Below are positions 51,480 through 63,952 of a stretch of DNA of 64,000 bases, in pieces. Source of the stretch: Linyphia triangularis (Eukaryota > Arthropoda > Arachnida > Araneae > Linyphiidae); NCBI GenBank assembly GCA_963978545.1, contig OZ021731.1:56717242-56781241 (forward strand), in the 5' to 3' direction. A program made the translations under genes and the position numbers. The notes below the pieces were generated by a model. The model was not told the origin of the DNA. It did no database searches and saw nothing but the letters and a program-made list of their open reading frames with translations. Every line of letters starts with the position of its first letter. Within the stretch, counting starts at the first letter, position 1.

Positions 51480-52260
51480 ATGCATAATTTGGACAACGTT
51501 ACGGGCGCACTATCAGTTGTAAACACGCTGCAGTTGTCCGAATCTTCTGCGCTTGCACAACTGATATCAATTAGTAAAAATTATTCCACATATCGAGAAA
51601 AGCATCTTCGTTCAATCCCGTTACAATCTTCGAACGAAGAAGGCACAATCAGAAAACCGTTACAGACCATTCGAATTCATCCCCACAACCATCACAAGGC
51701 TAATTCAATGCAAAAATTTAACCCTACTGGTCACAGTCATCAAAAGCAACCTCGCGAGGTTATCAAATCCCAGGATCTCTCACACAGAGCTCAAGAAATG
51801 ACGTCACACTCCGTCGGAGACCGACAATGTTGTCACAAAAGAACACAAAAGAAGCAATCATGTCCACCCTGAGGCTATACGCCTGGCACAATAATCGAAA
51901 CGAAGTGAAATTCGCCCTAATGAAGTTATTTCTGAAACAATCCATATTTTCATTTTTTTTTTTATTATTCCAGGTGCGTGATTCCACTCCACGCTAGGAA
52001 GGCTTCTGAAAAGGGGTTCTGTTCTGTTCGGATTAGTGTTCGAATTCGTTTTCAAGGGTGGCCTATCCCGTAATGAGTTGACAGACGCATTCATCAGGGG
52101 TCGTCTGTCACGATTAACTTCCCGAATCGTCATCGATTGAACAATAAGGATTAATCGTTGATTCGAATTACCTGGTTCTGTAAGGTGGCTTATAGGAGGT
52201 AGCGGATGAACCGATGCGTGGGATGGGAACAAACAAACCTGTTACATGGAAGAGGCTTAC
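51480..52260. promoter_or_regulatory. Composition island: possible regulatory element or untranslated exon
   Basis: This stretch has markedly more G+C than the kilobases around it and contains a full CRE (TGACGTCA at 51799). Open frames of 130 residues (+, 51480-51872) and 124 residues (-, 51858-52232) run through it, but neither shows a domain, signal peptide or splice junction, so neither is called as a gene. Function is inference from composition only. Confidence 0.27.
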
Positions 52261-54195
52261 CGAGCTTTGAGACAGTCGAATGTATTGACCTAACCATCCG
52301 ATATAAAGTATCTGCGAATTGCGTTATGTTTAAAAAGAACACTTTTCTTTACTTTATTAAAGTAATAGAAAATTTCGTTTAGGCCTAGTTCTTTTAAGTA
52401 TAATATTGTACTCGGAGAGTGTCTGTTTGACATATAGGTAACAATCTTCAGCACCATTTACAACAAAGTCATAGGATGTTATCTGTTGAACATTGACTAA
52501 AATTCCAATGTAAAAAATTGTTTGAGAATACTACCACGTAGTTTGTCTTCAAAGAAAACATGCCTTGATGGACCTATCTGACGCAAATCAATACACATTC
52601 GTTGAATGTTTTGATTTATTCTATGAATCTTCGAATTGCTGGAATACGAGCATGTAGCTATGATACTATTTAAATGCTAATTTTAACTGCTATTGTTTTG
52701 AATGCTACAATAATGCTTTAACCTATTTGTAAACGATTGGCAACCCCACTGAATTTTCTAAAAATTGGCAAAGCTTTTTCTTTCTTTTCCAAAAGTTGTT
52801 TAGCCTGTTCCTAAATTCCTTCAGAATGGTGAAGTATATAAAAAAAAAAAAAAAATTGCAAGTAATGAATAAGTTCAAGCTAGGCCAAGCTTGTGTCTTG
52901 CTGCTACTCATATTCAAAATTAGCTACCAATTTTAAGACTTATCGATCAATCAGAAGAACTTTAATAGTTATTTTATTTAAAAATTTGACTTTTGAGATT
53001 GTATAATCTTTTTAAATACAAACCTTATTTCTTATACATGGAATATTTTAAAATAAGAAAATGGATAAATATTTAGCTTTGTTTTGTTAAGTCAGAATAT
53101 ATAATCAGGAAATCAGTTGGATAAACACAATTACTATTTTTGAGGTTGTTATTGTTCACTAAAGAAAAAAAAGGAACTTCTTGATTTTGAGCTCGCCATT
53201 TGATTACAAAAGTATATATAAAAAAAAATGTTGTGCAAATTTACCACAAATTAGTTGGAAAATGGAGAACCAATCGAGGTGTATAACCTACACATATTAA
53301 ACTTTTATTTTTGCTTACATAATGTTATGGTGAACATAAATTGATTGGGAAAAGTATGATGTATGAAACAAAAAGTATTATTTATATAACATTATGCAAT
53401 TGCAATGAGACTTCATGGCCCAATCAATTTCTGTCCAACTTATGTTGCAACAATATTTCGCATACTCATACAAAAGTGTCAATAATCATAAAACCTACTC
53501 TACATTTTATTTCAATTGTTCAAGGAAAGTTAAATACAGTGTAGAATAACAGACTAGTGTTCATGTGACTAGTTTTTAAAAGAAGAAACAGGAAAAGCTA
53601 ACCAAATGTCAGCAATGATGTGGATACAGCAGAATTTATTCCATTGTTCTCTTTCAAGGTGGTTGTGGGGATGTGAAAAAAAAGCCATTCGTATGTCAAT
53701 CTATGGTGGTGTTTTCTATTCGCGGAAAAATCATTTGAAGAATGGAATAAGAAATAAAATGGTGTTAGTATAGAGGAGTTATATATATATTTATGTGAGA
53801 GAGTGAGATGTTTGCACAATATGAATGACTGGTTATAGAAATATTCGAATGACATAAAAGCGTGATTGTGTGGCGAAAACAAAAGTATTAAAATAACTGT
53901 CTACATCTATTTTTGATACTATAAAATTTCAAAAATGATGTAGGATCCCGGTTTCTCATAAGAGTCAGGTACGTAAGTGTGAAATTCATTCAAAATATGT
54001 ATTAAAATCTCCTAAAATATGCGTTTAGAAACTTTTCTACAAACTTAAACAGGTGCAAATTCCGTTTCAAATCAACAAAGGTTTGTTATAAAACTTTTCA
54101 AATAAAGCTTACCTAAATTTGTAGTGTAACACTACATGACGTATTTAAAAATACGTTAGTTTTAGAACGTTTTAAGATTTTGTTGCATAATTAAA
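52261..54195. other. AT-rich intergenic sequence
   Basis: No gene recognised. Confidence 0.42.
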
Positions 54196-54199
54196 AGCA

Positions 54200-54640
54200 G
54201 CATTACTTTATTTACAGCTTTCAAATGGGTCTTCCCGCACATAACCGAATGTTTATAAAAATGTATATTCAGTAGCTTACATGGTTACCAATAGAGGTTA
54301 ATCGCGCTCACCTGTCCTAAACTTAAACAAAACCCGTCCCCATTAAAATGGGGGGCGAACTTTTGTAAACTCGGTCCATTTTCTGAAACACCCAATATTT
54401 ACACCGCTGCTCACCGGAATCCCGTATTCACGATTCTTGGACTTTTCAGCTGTCCATAGTCCGCACCTGGAGAACTTTTTGAATATTCATTCTGCTGACA
54501 TGTGACTTGAGCGTGAAGTCTGGAAGAGGATATCACGTTTCTTTGTGCTTCTGACAAGTAGCCAAAAGATCACCTGCCATCGTCTGCAAACCTGTCCAGC
54601 CAAGCAATCAATCGGGTTGGACATAGATAAATATGCAGAT
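54200..54640. promoter_or_regulatory. Composition island, possible cis-regulatory element
   Basis: A less AT-rich block with E-box-like sites CACCTG (54310), CAGCTG (54448) and CACCTG (54465) and no long open frame on either strand. Motif clustering is suggestive only. Confidence 0.22.
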
Positions 54641-55879
54641 TTAGGTCCTCATTATGTATTCTATAGGACGTAAGAAATGTGTACTATGGCGGTGTTTGGA
54701 ATTGGGGTTGCGTGAAGATCAAATACAGAACTAGATCTTTCCGATTTTAGATCACGTTGTGGATGCTTGTGTTGGAGGATGAATATTGAAATATCACGAT
54801 TTCCAGGTTTCACTTTGGGTGACATTATTTCCTGGGTATTTATTGAATATGAAAATGAGAGCGATGATGTATGAAATCGTTTGATGAAACGAATCGTTTC
54901 GAAACGCTATATTTCAATTATTGAGTGCATGAAATAGATTTCTTCAGTAGTTTTTGATTACATATATTTAATTTTGTTGATACCTAAAAGAACGTACAAT
55001 TGAAGTGTAATTAACTTGAACCTAAAGATTACAAATTTAATTGCTTTTGGGAAGAGATTGCATCTCTATATAGTTTCAAGATTAAAGCAAAATTTCACTT
55101 TTTATTCTATAGACCCTTATTGGAAAAACTTTTACAAAAGTTTGTTACTATTTTATACGTCAGATACTAGAGAAAGGAAAACTAAACAATTATAATTAGA
55201 AAATAAAAAATCTTACATATCAATCGTTTGTTACATTTAACAAATATTAAAGTATTACCATTCACACAGACGAGAGTAAAAATAAGAGAAGATATGTTTC
55301 GGAACTTAAATTGTATGTTATCAATAGCAGGTTTATCACATAGCTTTTAAGATTTATTCTCCTCAGAGAGATATTTTATGGCTTCTGAATATGTCATAGA
55401 AATTTTTGAAGTTTGGTATAAGTGTTCACCATTACATCTTGACCAATAAGGCAAGGTATCACCAATAAGGCAAGGTAACACCAATAAGGCAAGGTAATCA
55501 CCCATTTTACTACACAATTGCGATTTTTTGGAAGCATAAAAAAAAACCTGTTAATGCAATTCAGTGCATGATATCCGAAATACTAATAAACCTTTAAATA
55601 ATATGCTTTATGCTGGCTATAATAACCAGCTTTTTTTCTTCTTTTCTTTTTAATCTTAAAGAGATTATCTTGTAGTTAGGGTGTTTGCTGTTATAATTAA
55701 GCCAGTTCATAGAATTCCTTAATGACTTTTCTTTTAAAACTTAATATACCCTCCAAGAGATAAAACACTTTTAATGGTATATCAATCGATCACTGAATTA
55801 CAATATGAGAGTGTCAACTTCTTTTATCCATCGTCCTTTAAACACTCTGCTATATTTGTTTCTTGATTATATCCATTTA
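54641..55879. other. AT-rich intergenic sequence with a short tandem repeat
   Basis: The only structure seen is three direct copies of a 19-bp unit ACCAATAAGGCAAGGTA(T/A)C at 55442-55498. Confidence 0.45.
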
Positions 55880-56170
55880 GTCTTCAGAGGATATACCCTG
55901 ACCACATGACCATACAGATTAAATCCACTTCCCAAACGCAATCCGCCTTCTGATCTCTTAATAACAGACCGACTTCAAAGTGGCATATCCCACTCGCCCC
56001 ATGCAAAATCCACACGGAAGGCACAAACAAATGCGCACCAGAAAGGCAATCATTGCCTTTTCGAATAGTAATGCGATGATCGTCTGGAATCATTGTTCTG
56101 GAAGATCATCGATTCGATATTCTTACGTGACCTCGCATTTTCCAATCGTGAATCGAAGATCTGCATTCAT
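55880..56170. promoter_or_regulatory. Composition island, possible cis-regulatory element
   Basis: A block of near-balanced composition within AT-rich DNA, with an ATGCAAA octamer-like site (56001) and inverted 'aggcaatcattgcct' (56045-56059). Short open frames on both strands lack domains. Confidence 0.22.
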
Positions 56171-56179
56171 TAAATGACA

Positions 56180-57449
56180 GAAAACTACAGAAGCTGATTA
56201 TTCCAGTTTGGATTGTCGACGTCAATTTTCTCTCTTTTTGGGTCAAATGGGGGTGTCTTGAGTAGGTTTGACCGGAAATGGTCATCTTCCGGGATTAAAA
56301 ATATTGATACAAGGTGCTCCTCAAGTAAGATTTGATTCGCATTGATGAGAATCGTGGATGATACTTTCGACAATTGGATTCATATACTCTTAACCCTTGT
56401 CTGTCCAAACGCCATCGATTGAAAAACAGTCAGATAACAGTCATGGTTTGAATAAAAGAACTCAAACAACTGAGTTGGGAATCTTCTTATATGAACTAAG
56501 AGACAAAAACTTACAAAAGCTTATAAATTTCTTTAGGATCACATTGCACAGTGTACCTAGGGTACTGCATACTTTGCCGAACTTGGATATTCCTTGACAA
56601 GATTTTGCACTAAATTTACCACTAATGTTGGCAAAATGTTTTTGTTCTAAAAAAAATTCTATTTTTTTGTTCTCTGGCAGGTTTTTGTTATCATAAATCT
56701 TCGAACTCAATAGAGAGAGAAGAGAGATTTTAGTCATAAAAGTCATAAATGTCGCCAAATAATACATGTTTGTTATCTAGGCATGAGAAATAGCAACATG
56801 CGCGGTTATTTTACTGACACAGTCAAAATTTAACTGGTCAGTGCTTATAAGTTTTTTTTGTTTTGTTTTAAGAGAAATCAAATACGTATTTTTTTCTAAG
56901 TATTTGTTTTTCGTTAAAACAGCTTTTGCATGAATAGACTTAATTTAATCAAGCTATTAGTTAGTAATAGTTATTCAGTACATAAAAAAATATTTTACTG
57001 ATTGTTTAGGTTAGAAAATAGCCAGATAACGAAGTTACTATGTCAGGTAAATTCTCAGACCATGTTTTTTAAAAAGCTAAGCAATAAAAAGTGTGCTATA
57101 ATTCCGGCTCTTCCAAAGTTAAATACTTTTGTTTATTTTCGAAAAAGTCATTGGAATTTTGTATTTTAAACTTCAAGTTGAAAATGGGCAAAGTAATCCC
57201 AGTTAAGAGATCGGAGAGTTCATAAAAGTATGAAGTGCTTTCCTGAGGGATTAGCCATTGTAGCTTAATCGCACTTAATTTCCAGACGGGAATAAAACAT
57301 GTAAAACAGAATAAGCCCCTGCCAGAGAGAGTAGTCCTTATTAAAGTTAATACGAAAGTGTTAATTATCTCCTAAATTAAAACTTGATTGAGAATGAAAA
57401 TAATTTGTGTTGTTATAATGGAGTTTATCACACTCCTACTTCCATTGTC
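56180..57449. other. AT-rich intergenic sequence
   Basis: No gene recognised. The 101-residue minus-strand open frame at 56462-56767 has no known domain. Confidence 0.42.
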
Positions 57450-57670
57450 ACCCATCAACGACTGTTTCACTTACAAAAGAGAATAATGTAATATCTGTCA
57501 AAAAACATTTTGGCATTACCAAATTGGCCATTTTCTTAAAAATAAGGAAAATATGAAAATGAAAATGGTAAATTCTACTAAACCATGACAAATTTAATGC
57601 ATGACGAATAAATGCAGTGAAAAGTGTTAAGTACAGTTGAAAGTTTTGCGATGTTCCACACCCCCTAGTT
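57450..57670 (+). repeat. Repeat family R1, fragment d
   Basis: Matches the 3' third of copy c: 'catcaacga', 'gtttcacttacaaaagag', 'aatggtaaat', 'gttgaaagttttgcgatgtt' and the end CCACACCCCCTAGTT. The 5' part is absent. Confidence 0.65.
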
Positions 57671-60600
57671 AATGAAGGGAAGAAAATTGTATTAATTTTT
57701 CAGGATCACTAATTTTGACACTGCACTCTTAAGATTCCTTTCTGTGTTTAATTTTTAATTTGTTTTTTTAAGATTTCATCTTTCCTTGAAATATATTAAC
57801 TTCAAGGTTTATTTCTAAATTAAGCATCGCCATTTTAAATGAAAAACTCATTAACTGCAACTGAATAAAAAGGAATTGTATAAACAAATTTTACTGGAGA
57901 AACTATTGTATTCTTACAGCAATCTTATCTATGAATGATAAAATTTTAGAAAACATAATTATCATTCATTTCATAACAACCATTATGTTGGAAGGGAGAT
58001 TTGTTAAAATATTTCTTCTTTGGGTTGTTTTCTATTCCTTAATTCACAAAATAATTACAATTTCAAGTTTTTTTATACATAAATTAAATATTTTTAATTC
58101 TCGAAATAAGAACTTCGTGTGATATAAATATTTATAAGTATGTTTTAAATTCACCGTATTAATAACAATAGTGAGAAAATTGGAACGCATTGACGTAACT
58201 GAAAAAGGTTTTTGAAAGATGTATCAGTGATTTTTTTAGGCAATCGAGGTTTTATTTTTTATATTAATTACGTATGTGATACATTATAATGAACTCTATT
58301 TTAATAAGTTTTACAAGTATAAATAAGGTTTTCTAAAAAAAAAGCAGTTTTCTAAACATTTCCTAATAATTTTCTCTAGCATTTCTTTTAATGTTCTAAA
58401 AGATGCTTTATTGGTAAAAAAAGACTGGTTAAAAAGAGAACATTAACAAAACGAGCTAAATTTTTAGAGCAGAAATTTGAATTGTCCAGTAAAACGGATT
58501 AAAAGCTGTTTGTAGGTATGTGCTGTTTGTAGGTATTTTTTAAAGTGTGAAGCAGTGTTACGTAATAAATGGACATTTTAATTAAATATGTTTATAATGA
58601 ACATGAATTTATAATAACAGAAATGTTTTTGTTTTCTGCACTTTGTTTTCTGTTTGATCGATTATTTAAGTTCAACTAATAAAAATTATAAATATTAGAA
58701 TATATATACTTCAGTTGCGAACATAAATATTTGCGTGATATTCTTTTCTGTTTTATTTATTAGATTGGAGAGAAATTAAAAATATATTCTTGAAATAATG
58801 AATATTAATGAAAAAGCAATGCAAAATTCCATATGTTCACCAAAATTCCATATGGTTCACCATATTATTGACATTTTACCATATCAGAAGTTTACTTCAT
58901 TAATAAATAATTTTTATAATACTAACAGCAAAATCTCAATCAACATATTTTTTTTATATTTATGATTGAATAGATGAATTTGGTACAGTCAACTGTTATG
59001 TTTGTTGGAAAATGACATTTGTATTCTGGTTCGCTTAAAGGAAAGTAAAAATTCGAATTTGTGTAAAAGGTATTTTCTGATTGGTCCCAACCATGGCATT
59101 TATTCTTTAATTATGTTCAAATCGGAATTTTCCAGTGTTAAATCGTCTGCGAAACTGCAATTCTAAACTGTCAGAATTTTCTCTTAAACTGAGACATTAC
59201 CCTGATTCTTATAAAAGCATTGAATGTTTTTTAAACAATATAAAAAGTTGTTTAATCATATTATGTAAACAATAACGCTGTTTTAATTTCAATAAATGTA
59301 GTAAATAGGTATTAAAATTAATACAAAAGTTAAAATTCTAATCGTTACATGTTTGTACTACACCATAGTGGTAGAAATAGTTATTAAGTGATTGAAGTTA
59401 ATTCTAAATCTATATTCAATAAATGTCTTAAAAATAATAGTATAATAAATTCAAATACTTTCAAATCATGTGTTAAGATATTTAATAAATTTATGTTTTT
59501 TATATTTCTGAACGTTTTATTTGAACATCATGATTTTTACAGTATTACATTTATTCTCTATTTAAGAAATTATTTGTTCACTAATTACAGAAAACTATAT
59601 CATAGTTTTTCCTGTTAAAGAAAGAGGCTATGACTATTTTATTAATTAAAAAAAATCATTTATTTCTGACGCTGATTTGTCGGCCAACGTTTTTACTTTA
59701 AAAAAAGATTTTTTTTTCAGCTCATAAGAAATTTTTAATTAAAAAATACTTATTTTTATAAATAACTTGTTTCCTACGATATAATGTGCTTCTGCAAAGA
59801 CAAAAACGAAAAAACAAACAAACACTGACCTGAATTATTTTATGACCTGCACAATAAACTTATTTTGTAATACTTTGCATTTGGGATTTTCAAATTACAA
59901 ATTTGTCTAATTATTTTATTTAAAAAATATATTGTTTGCTTTGTTCAACATAAGTTGGTAAATTACCTCTAATTCATCGTATTTTTCCGAATTTAATGAT
60001 AGAAAAATAAGCGGTCGTGGTTCAAAATATTGTAATTTCGCACTTTTCCAAAACCAATATTGTTTTGTTTTAATGTATTTCTTTGATTAAAAAGAAAACG
60101 CTGACTTTATTGACGTTTATCTGAATTAAACACTAAATAAATCCTAATTTTTAAGTGATGAAATTAGATAAAAGGATAAATATTTTAAATTTGAGTCTAA
60201 TGCAATCGTAAGAGTTCCTCTATCTTACCATAAACTACACACTTATGAAGAATTAAGTTTATTTCTAAAACACAGGATCTTATTTATTGACGAGTTAATT
60301 TTTTTATCTGTAACAGTAAATTTTTACCTTTAAAAATTGCTAAAAGTAAATATAAATTTAAGAATACTCCATTAAGCTGGAAGGTTTATCTTATCTTTTC
60401 TCTATACGTGTTTGAAATATTTAAAGTTAATAAAGGGGAGTTTAAAGTTGCGTACATTAAAGTTTAATATGCCGTAATTCAGAGAAAATGCATTGATTTT
60501 TGATTTTTTCCAGGTAGATGGATAACAGTGTAGATGTAGATTGTTTCTAATGTATTTCAATCGGTATCAGTGATCTCATGCTCAGAGACTTCATATGTAT

Positions 60601-60683
60601 TCAAGGCGGCTGTGTGCAGTTTTGCCTGAAACAGGACATATTCATGGTGGAATGTTAATTTGCTCGAAAGTCGTATTCTTAGT

Positions 60684-60685
<2 letters not shown>
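57671..60685. other. Very AT-rich intergenic sequence
   Basis: No gene, transposon end or RNA recognised in about 3 kb. Confidence 0.45.

Positions 60686-60740
<55 letters not shown>
60686..60740. repeat. (AT)n microsatellite
   Basis: An uninterrupted alternating AT run of about 55 bp. Confidence 0.95.
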
Positions 60741-60744
<4 letters not shown>

Positions 60745-60909
60745 TGATGCATCAGTATTCAGTAACTCAACGGTGAGACGATTAGTTCCACATTTTCAGG
60801 ATAACTGGATCAGTGACTGTCAAGAAAAGAGTCGGTAGGACTTGCGTTTTAGACTATGAAAAACTGAAAGAAATTGAAAGGAAGTTTCTGCGTTCGCCGA
60901 ATTGTCAAC

Positions 60910-61198
60910 ATGATTTCTGAAATTAAAACCAACGTCACAACAGCCATATCTAATATAAATACTACTACGCTCCGCAGAGTCTCACGAAATATGGCAAAAT
61001 GAACACGATTTTGTATTCGCAAAAGAGGAAGTCATTTTAAACGTTTATTATAACACCTAAAGTTTTTCTGCTAATAATAAAAGCCATCTTTTCAACTTAT
61101 CTCTATGTGATAATTTACTTTAATTATAAAACTCTTAAACTGGTACTTTTACGGGCAGGTAAACTTTGATGTGCGGGACTTTAAGCTCACCCTGTATA
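60910..61198 (+). pseudogene. Remnant of a mariner-like transposase 3' end
   Basis: In the + direction 'KTNVTTAISNINTTTLRRVS' (60930-60990) and 'GSHFKRLL' shortly after match the C-terminal pattern of mariner-like transposases ('...A...V....L..VW..L', then 'G.H...L'). Frame breaks separate them. The segment runs to 'ctcaccctgta', which resembles the ACACCCTRTA end of the next element, so this may be a truncated relative. Confidence 0.5.
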
Positions 61199-61399
61199 TT
61201 AAGAATGTCCATGTATGCATATCGAATCAATTACTAAAATCTCGACGAAATTTTCTAGCCAATGGCGAATGTTTGAATAAGCAATTGCTGATAATGAGGT
61301 GGAGAAGGCGCGTGGGGAGGGAGGCAATTCACTTTTTGAAATTTTAATGAATTTGACTGCAAAATCATGTAAATTTTGCAACTTACTCTCTCACTTATA

Positions 61400-61958
61400 C
61401 AGGGTGTCGATAAAAAGTTGGACACATTTTGATGTTGGATAATTCATCAAATAATGAAGATATGTACAAACTTATGACATTTATCCATTGAATAACTCAT
61501 ATATTTTCATTTATAGTGAACGTTGCCATAGAAAATTTCCTTTTCCCATTTGAATAATATTTCTTTTGTAAATATCGTCTGCGGGCGTTAATAATTGTAT
61601 GTTTATCTCTTGGGCACCCAGATCACATGATATGACACCACTGGACTTTTTCCTTTAAGGATTCGTAAAGGACATCATTTACAGAAAGAAAGTGTCGAAT
61701 GTTGATTACTTAAAGACCAGTGTTACAGCCGCAATAGCCTCTGTGGATGCCGACATGCTTGTCCGTACGTGGCACGAAATTGAATAATTGAATTGATATT
61801 CTCCGTGCGACGAACGGCGCACATGTCGAAGTCCATTGACAAGGGCCATAAAAGTTTTTGAGTCTATCTAACCATTAGTGTTATAAATTTAAATTTGTCT
61901 TCATTAGTTTATGAATTATTCAACATCAAAATGTGTCCAACCTTTTATAGACACCCTA
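61400..61958 (+). mobile_element. Mariner-like element, internally deleted (559 bp)
   Basis: The left end CAGGGTGTCGATAAAAAGTT and the reverse complement of the right end TAGGGTGTCTATAAAAGGTT are inverted repeats that continue through 'ggacacattttgatgttg'. TA flanks both sides. The interior keeps the transposase C-terminus: 'HDMTPLDFFL' (third catalytic region, ~61632), 'FVKDIIYRKKV', 'VTAAIASVDADMLVRTWHE' (~61722), then frame-shifted 'TNGAHVE'. A stop after DFFL and the missing N-terminus make it non-functional. Confidence 0.85.
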
Positions 61959-61960
61959 TA

Positions 61961-62279
61961 TTACCCAAACCATTGGAAGTAGCGGTTTTAAGCTACTGTG
62001 AATATCGTAGTCAAACTTATTTTTATTTTAGCACAATATTCTCTCACATGAGAATACTATTAACACAATACGTGGTCCCAGTTTGAATGATACGCAATTC
62101 AACTTTTTTTCCTGGGTTATGAGATGAAAATCTATTCATTATTATAACTCCCACCCAAACAAAGATCTAAATTTAAACTTAAAACACACGCAGTGACATG
62201 AAACCTCCCCATCAAGCATTGAACTTCACGCAAGAAAACTTCAATTATTCCACGCAGTGCCCAAACTTCTTTTTGAACA
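61961..62279. other. Intergenic sequence
   Basis: No gene or repeat recognised. Confidence 0.4.
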
Positions 62280-62600
62280 TTGTTAACGAGACGACGTTAT
62301 TCCATCTAGTAAAACACTTCTTGTGTATCCTTGTTCCCAACTGTTTACTTTTGTAGTCCACAACGAGTTGAGTTGATCGACCGCTTATTAAAGATTTTAA
62401 TGAGGCGGTCCGAGTTGAGATGTTACTGACTGATAATGTTCTGTGTTCCGTTCTAAATGGAAATAAAATAAGAAAAGGATCGTTTGCTAAATTTGCTTCG
62501 GTGGTTTAGCTTGGTGTGGAACGGAATGTTAATTACTTTTTAATAAACGAAAGTTGCAACTGCGTTACGGTAGAAAGTGTTGGTTAATCCCTTTAAGGGT
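62280..62600. promoter_or_regulatory. Composition island, possible cis-regulatory element
   Basis: A less AT-rich stretch with imperfect dyad symmetry: 'gaccgcttatt' at 62379 and 'aatgaggcggtc' at 62399 flank TTAATGA, a homeodomain-type core. No open frame. Interpretation as a regulatory element is inference. Confidence 0.22.
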
Positions 62601-62913
62601 TTTTAACAACAGGGATGGCAAATTATGACTGTAATTAGGAACAGTTATTAAATTAACGTTATTTTTGATGAATTCATGCTTGAAATACCTCTCAATAGAA
62701 TACATATTTTATTAATTACCTGAATTCATTTTTAATTCGCTCTTATTTCAATTTAAACAAATAATTTTGATGTAATGATTCCTGTAAGGCGTGATTTATG
62801 TTCAATCGTGTTGCAATTGTTTTTCTGTAATTTGTTTCGCAGTATAAAAACCAGCAAAATTCAACAAACATCAAAATAGTAGTTTTGTCAAAATACTTAA
62901 ATCTGTTGCAAAT

Positions 62914-63200
62914 CAACTTTAAATTTACCATCGTTGTGAAACACATTTCTTGTAAACGCAGTAACAGTACAAGAAAACATACTCAAAACAAATATAGTTT
63001 TTAAAATTTATCTATATAAATCTTGAAGATAATAAACTTTAATTTACCATCTTTAAATTACCAACTTTAAATTTACCATCGTTGTGAAACACATTTCTTG
63101 TAAACGCAGTAACAGTACAAGAAAACATACTCAAAACAAATATAGTTTTTAAAATTTATCTATCTAAATCTCGAAGAGAATAAACTTTCTTCAACAATGT
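62914..63200. repeat. Recent 148-bp tandem duplication
   Basis: The block from 'caactttaaatttaccatcg' at 62914 recurs at 63062, 148 bp later. It is almost identical through 'aaacgcagtaacagtacaag' and 'aaaatttatctat' (a/c) 'taaatct' (t/c). The few differences imply a recent duplication. Confidence 0.92.
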
Positions 63201-63864
63201 CCATGAACTTTATTCCATATTGATTCTTGCTTATAAGAAGATCAACAAAATGTACAAAGACTAATCCCGAGTTACAGAGATCTACTATTGTGTATCCCAA
63301 TTGTTCAATGCTAATAAACAAAGTTCGACGTTAATTACTTTATAAATTACCCTGATAAAGAGGGAGGTACGGTGCCACCTATCACTAATTGGAGATTTGC
63401 GTCAAACCCGAGTAAATCCTGATACATTGTTAGTCCTAAATGATAATGCGTCGCTAAATTAATTTTGCCGGAATCACGAATGGTGACTAACATACAATGA
63501 TAATTTTCTTTCTTGTTATCTGCTTTAAGGATGAGACTACTTGTTCATTGCAGTCAAGTTTATTTTCAGTATTGTTTTCATACGTAAATCTTTTTTGGAG
63601 CTGAAGCAATATTTCATGTGTCTAACTGAACTTTTAACTATTTATTTTAATTAACTAAATAATTGTGTAATATATAGTTATATGAAATATGTTAAAATTA
63701 TTACAATTGTTTTTATTTTTGTTATTTCTGCTGTTGTAGATGTGAAAGCTATTGTTACTGATTCTGCCGTTGTAACTGTTGCTATGCTTCTGTTGTTACT
63801 AGTGTTGCAGTTGTTTCTGTTGCTATTTTATTTTCAGTTGCTGCTTTTTCTATTATTATTACTA

Positions 63865-63867
<3 letters not shown>
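63201..63867. other. Intergenic sequence with a small composition island
   Basis: No gene supported. The part near 63360-63485 ('ggtacggtgccacctatcac', 'gtcaaacccgagtaaatcc') is less AT-rich than its surroundings and could be a conserved non-coding element. Confidence 0.35.
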
Positions 63868-63931
<64 letters not shown>

Positions 63932-63952
63932 ATCATCATCATCATCATTATT
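63868..63952. repeat. (TTA)n microsatellite with adjoining (CAT)n
   Basis: About 20 TTA units followed by a short CAT run and more TTA. It creates an artificial poly-Leu open frame that is not a gene. Confidence 0.95.
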
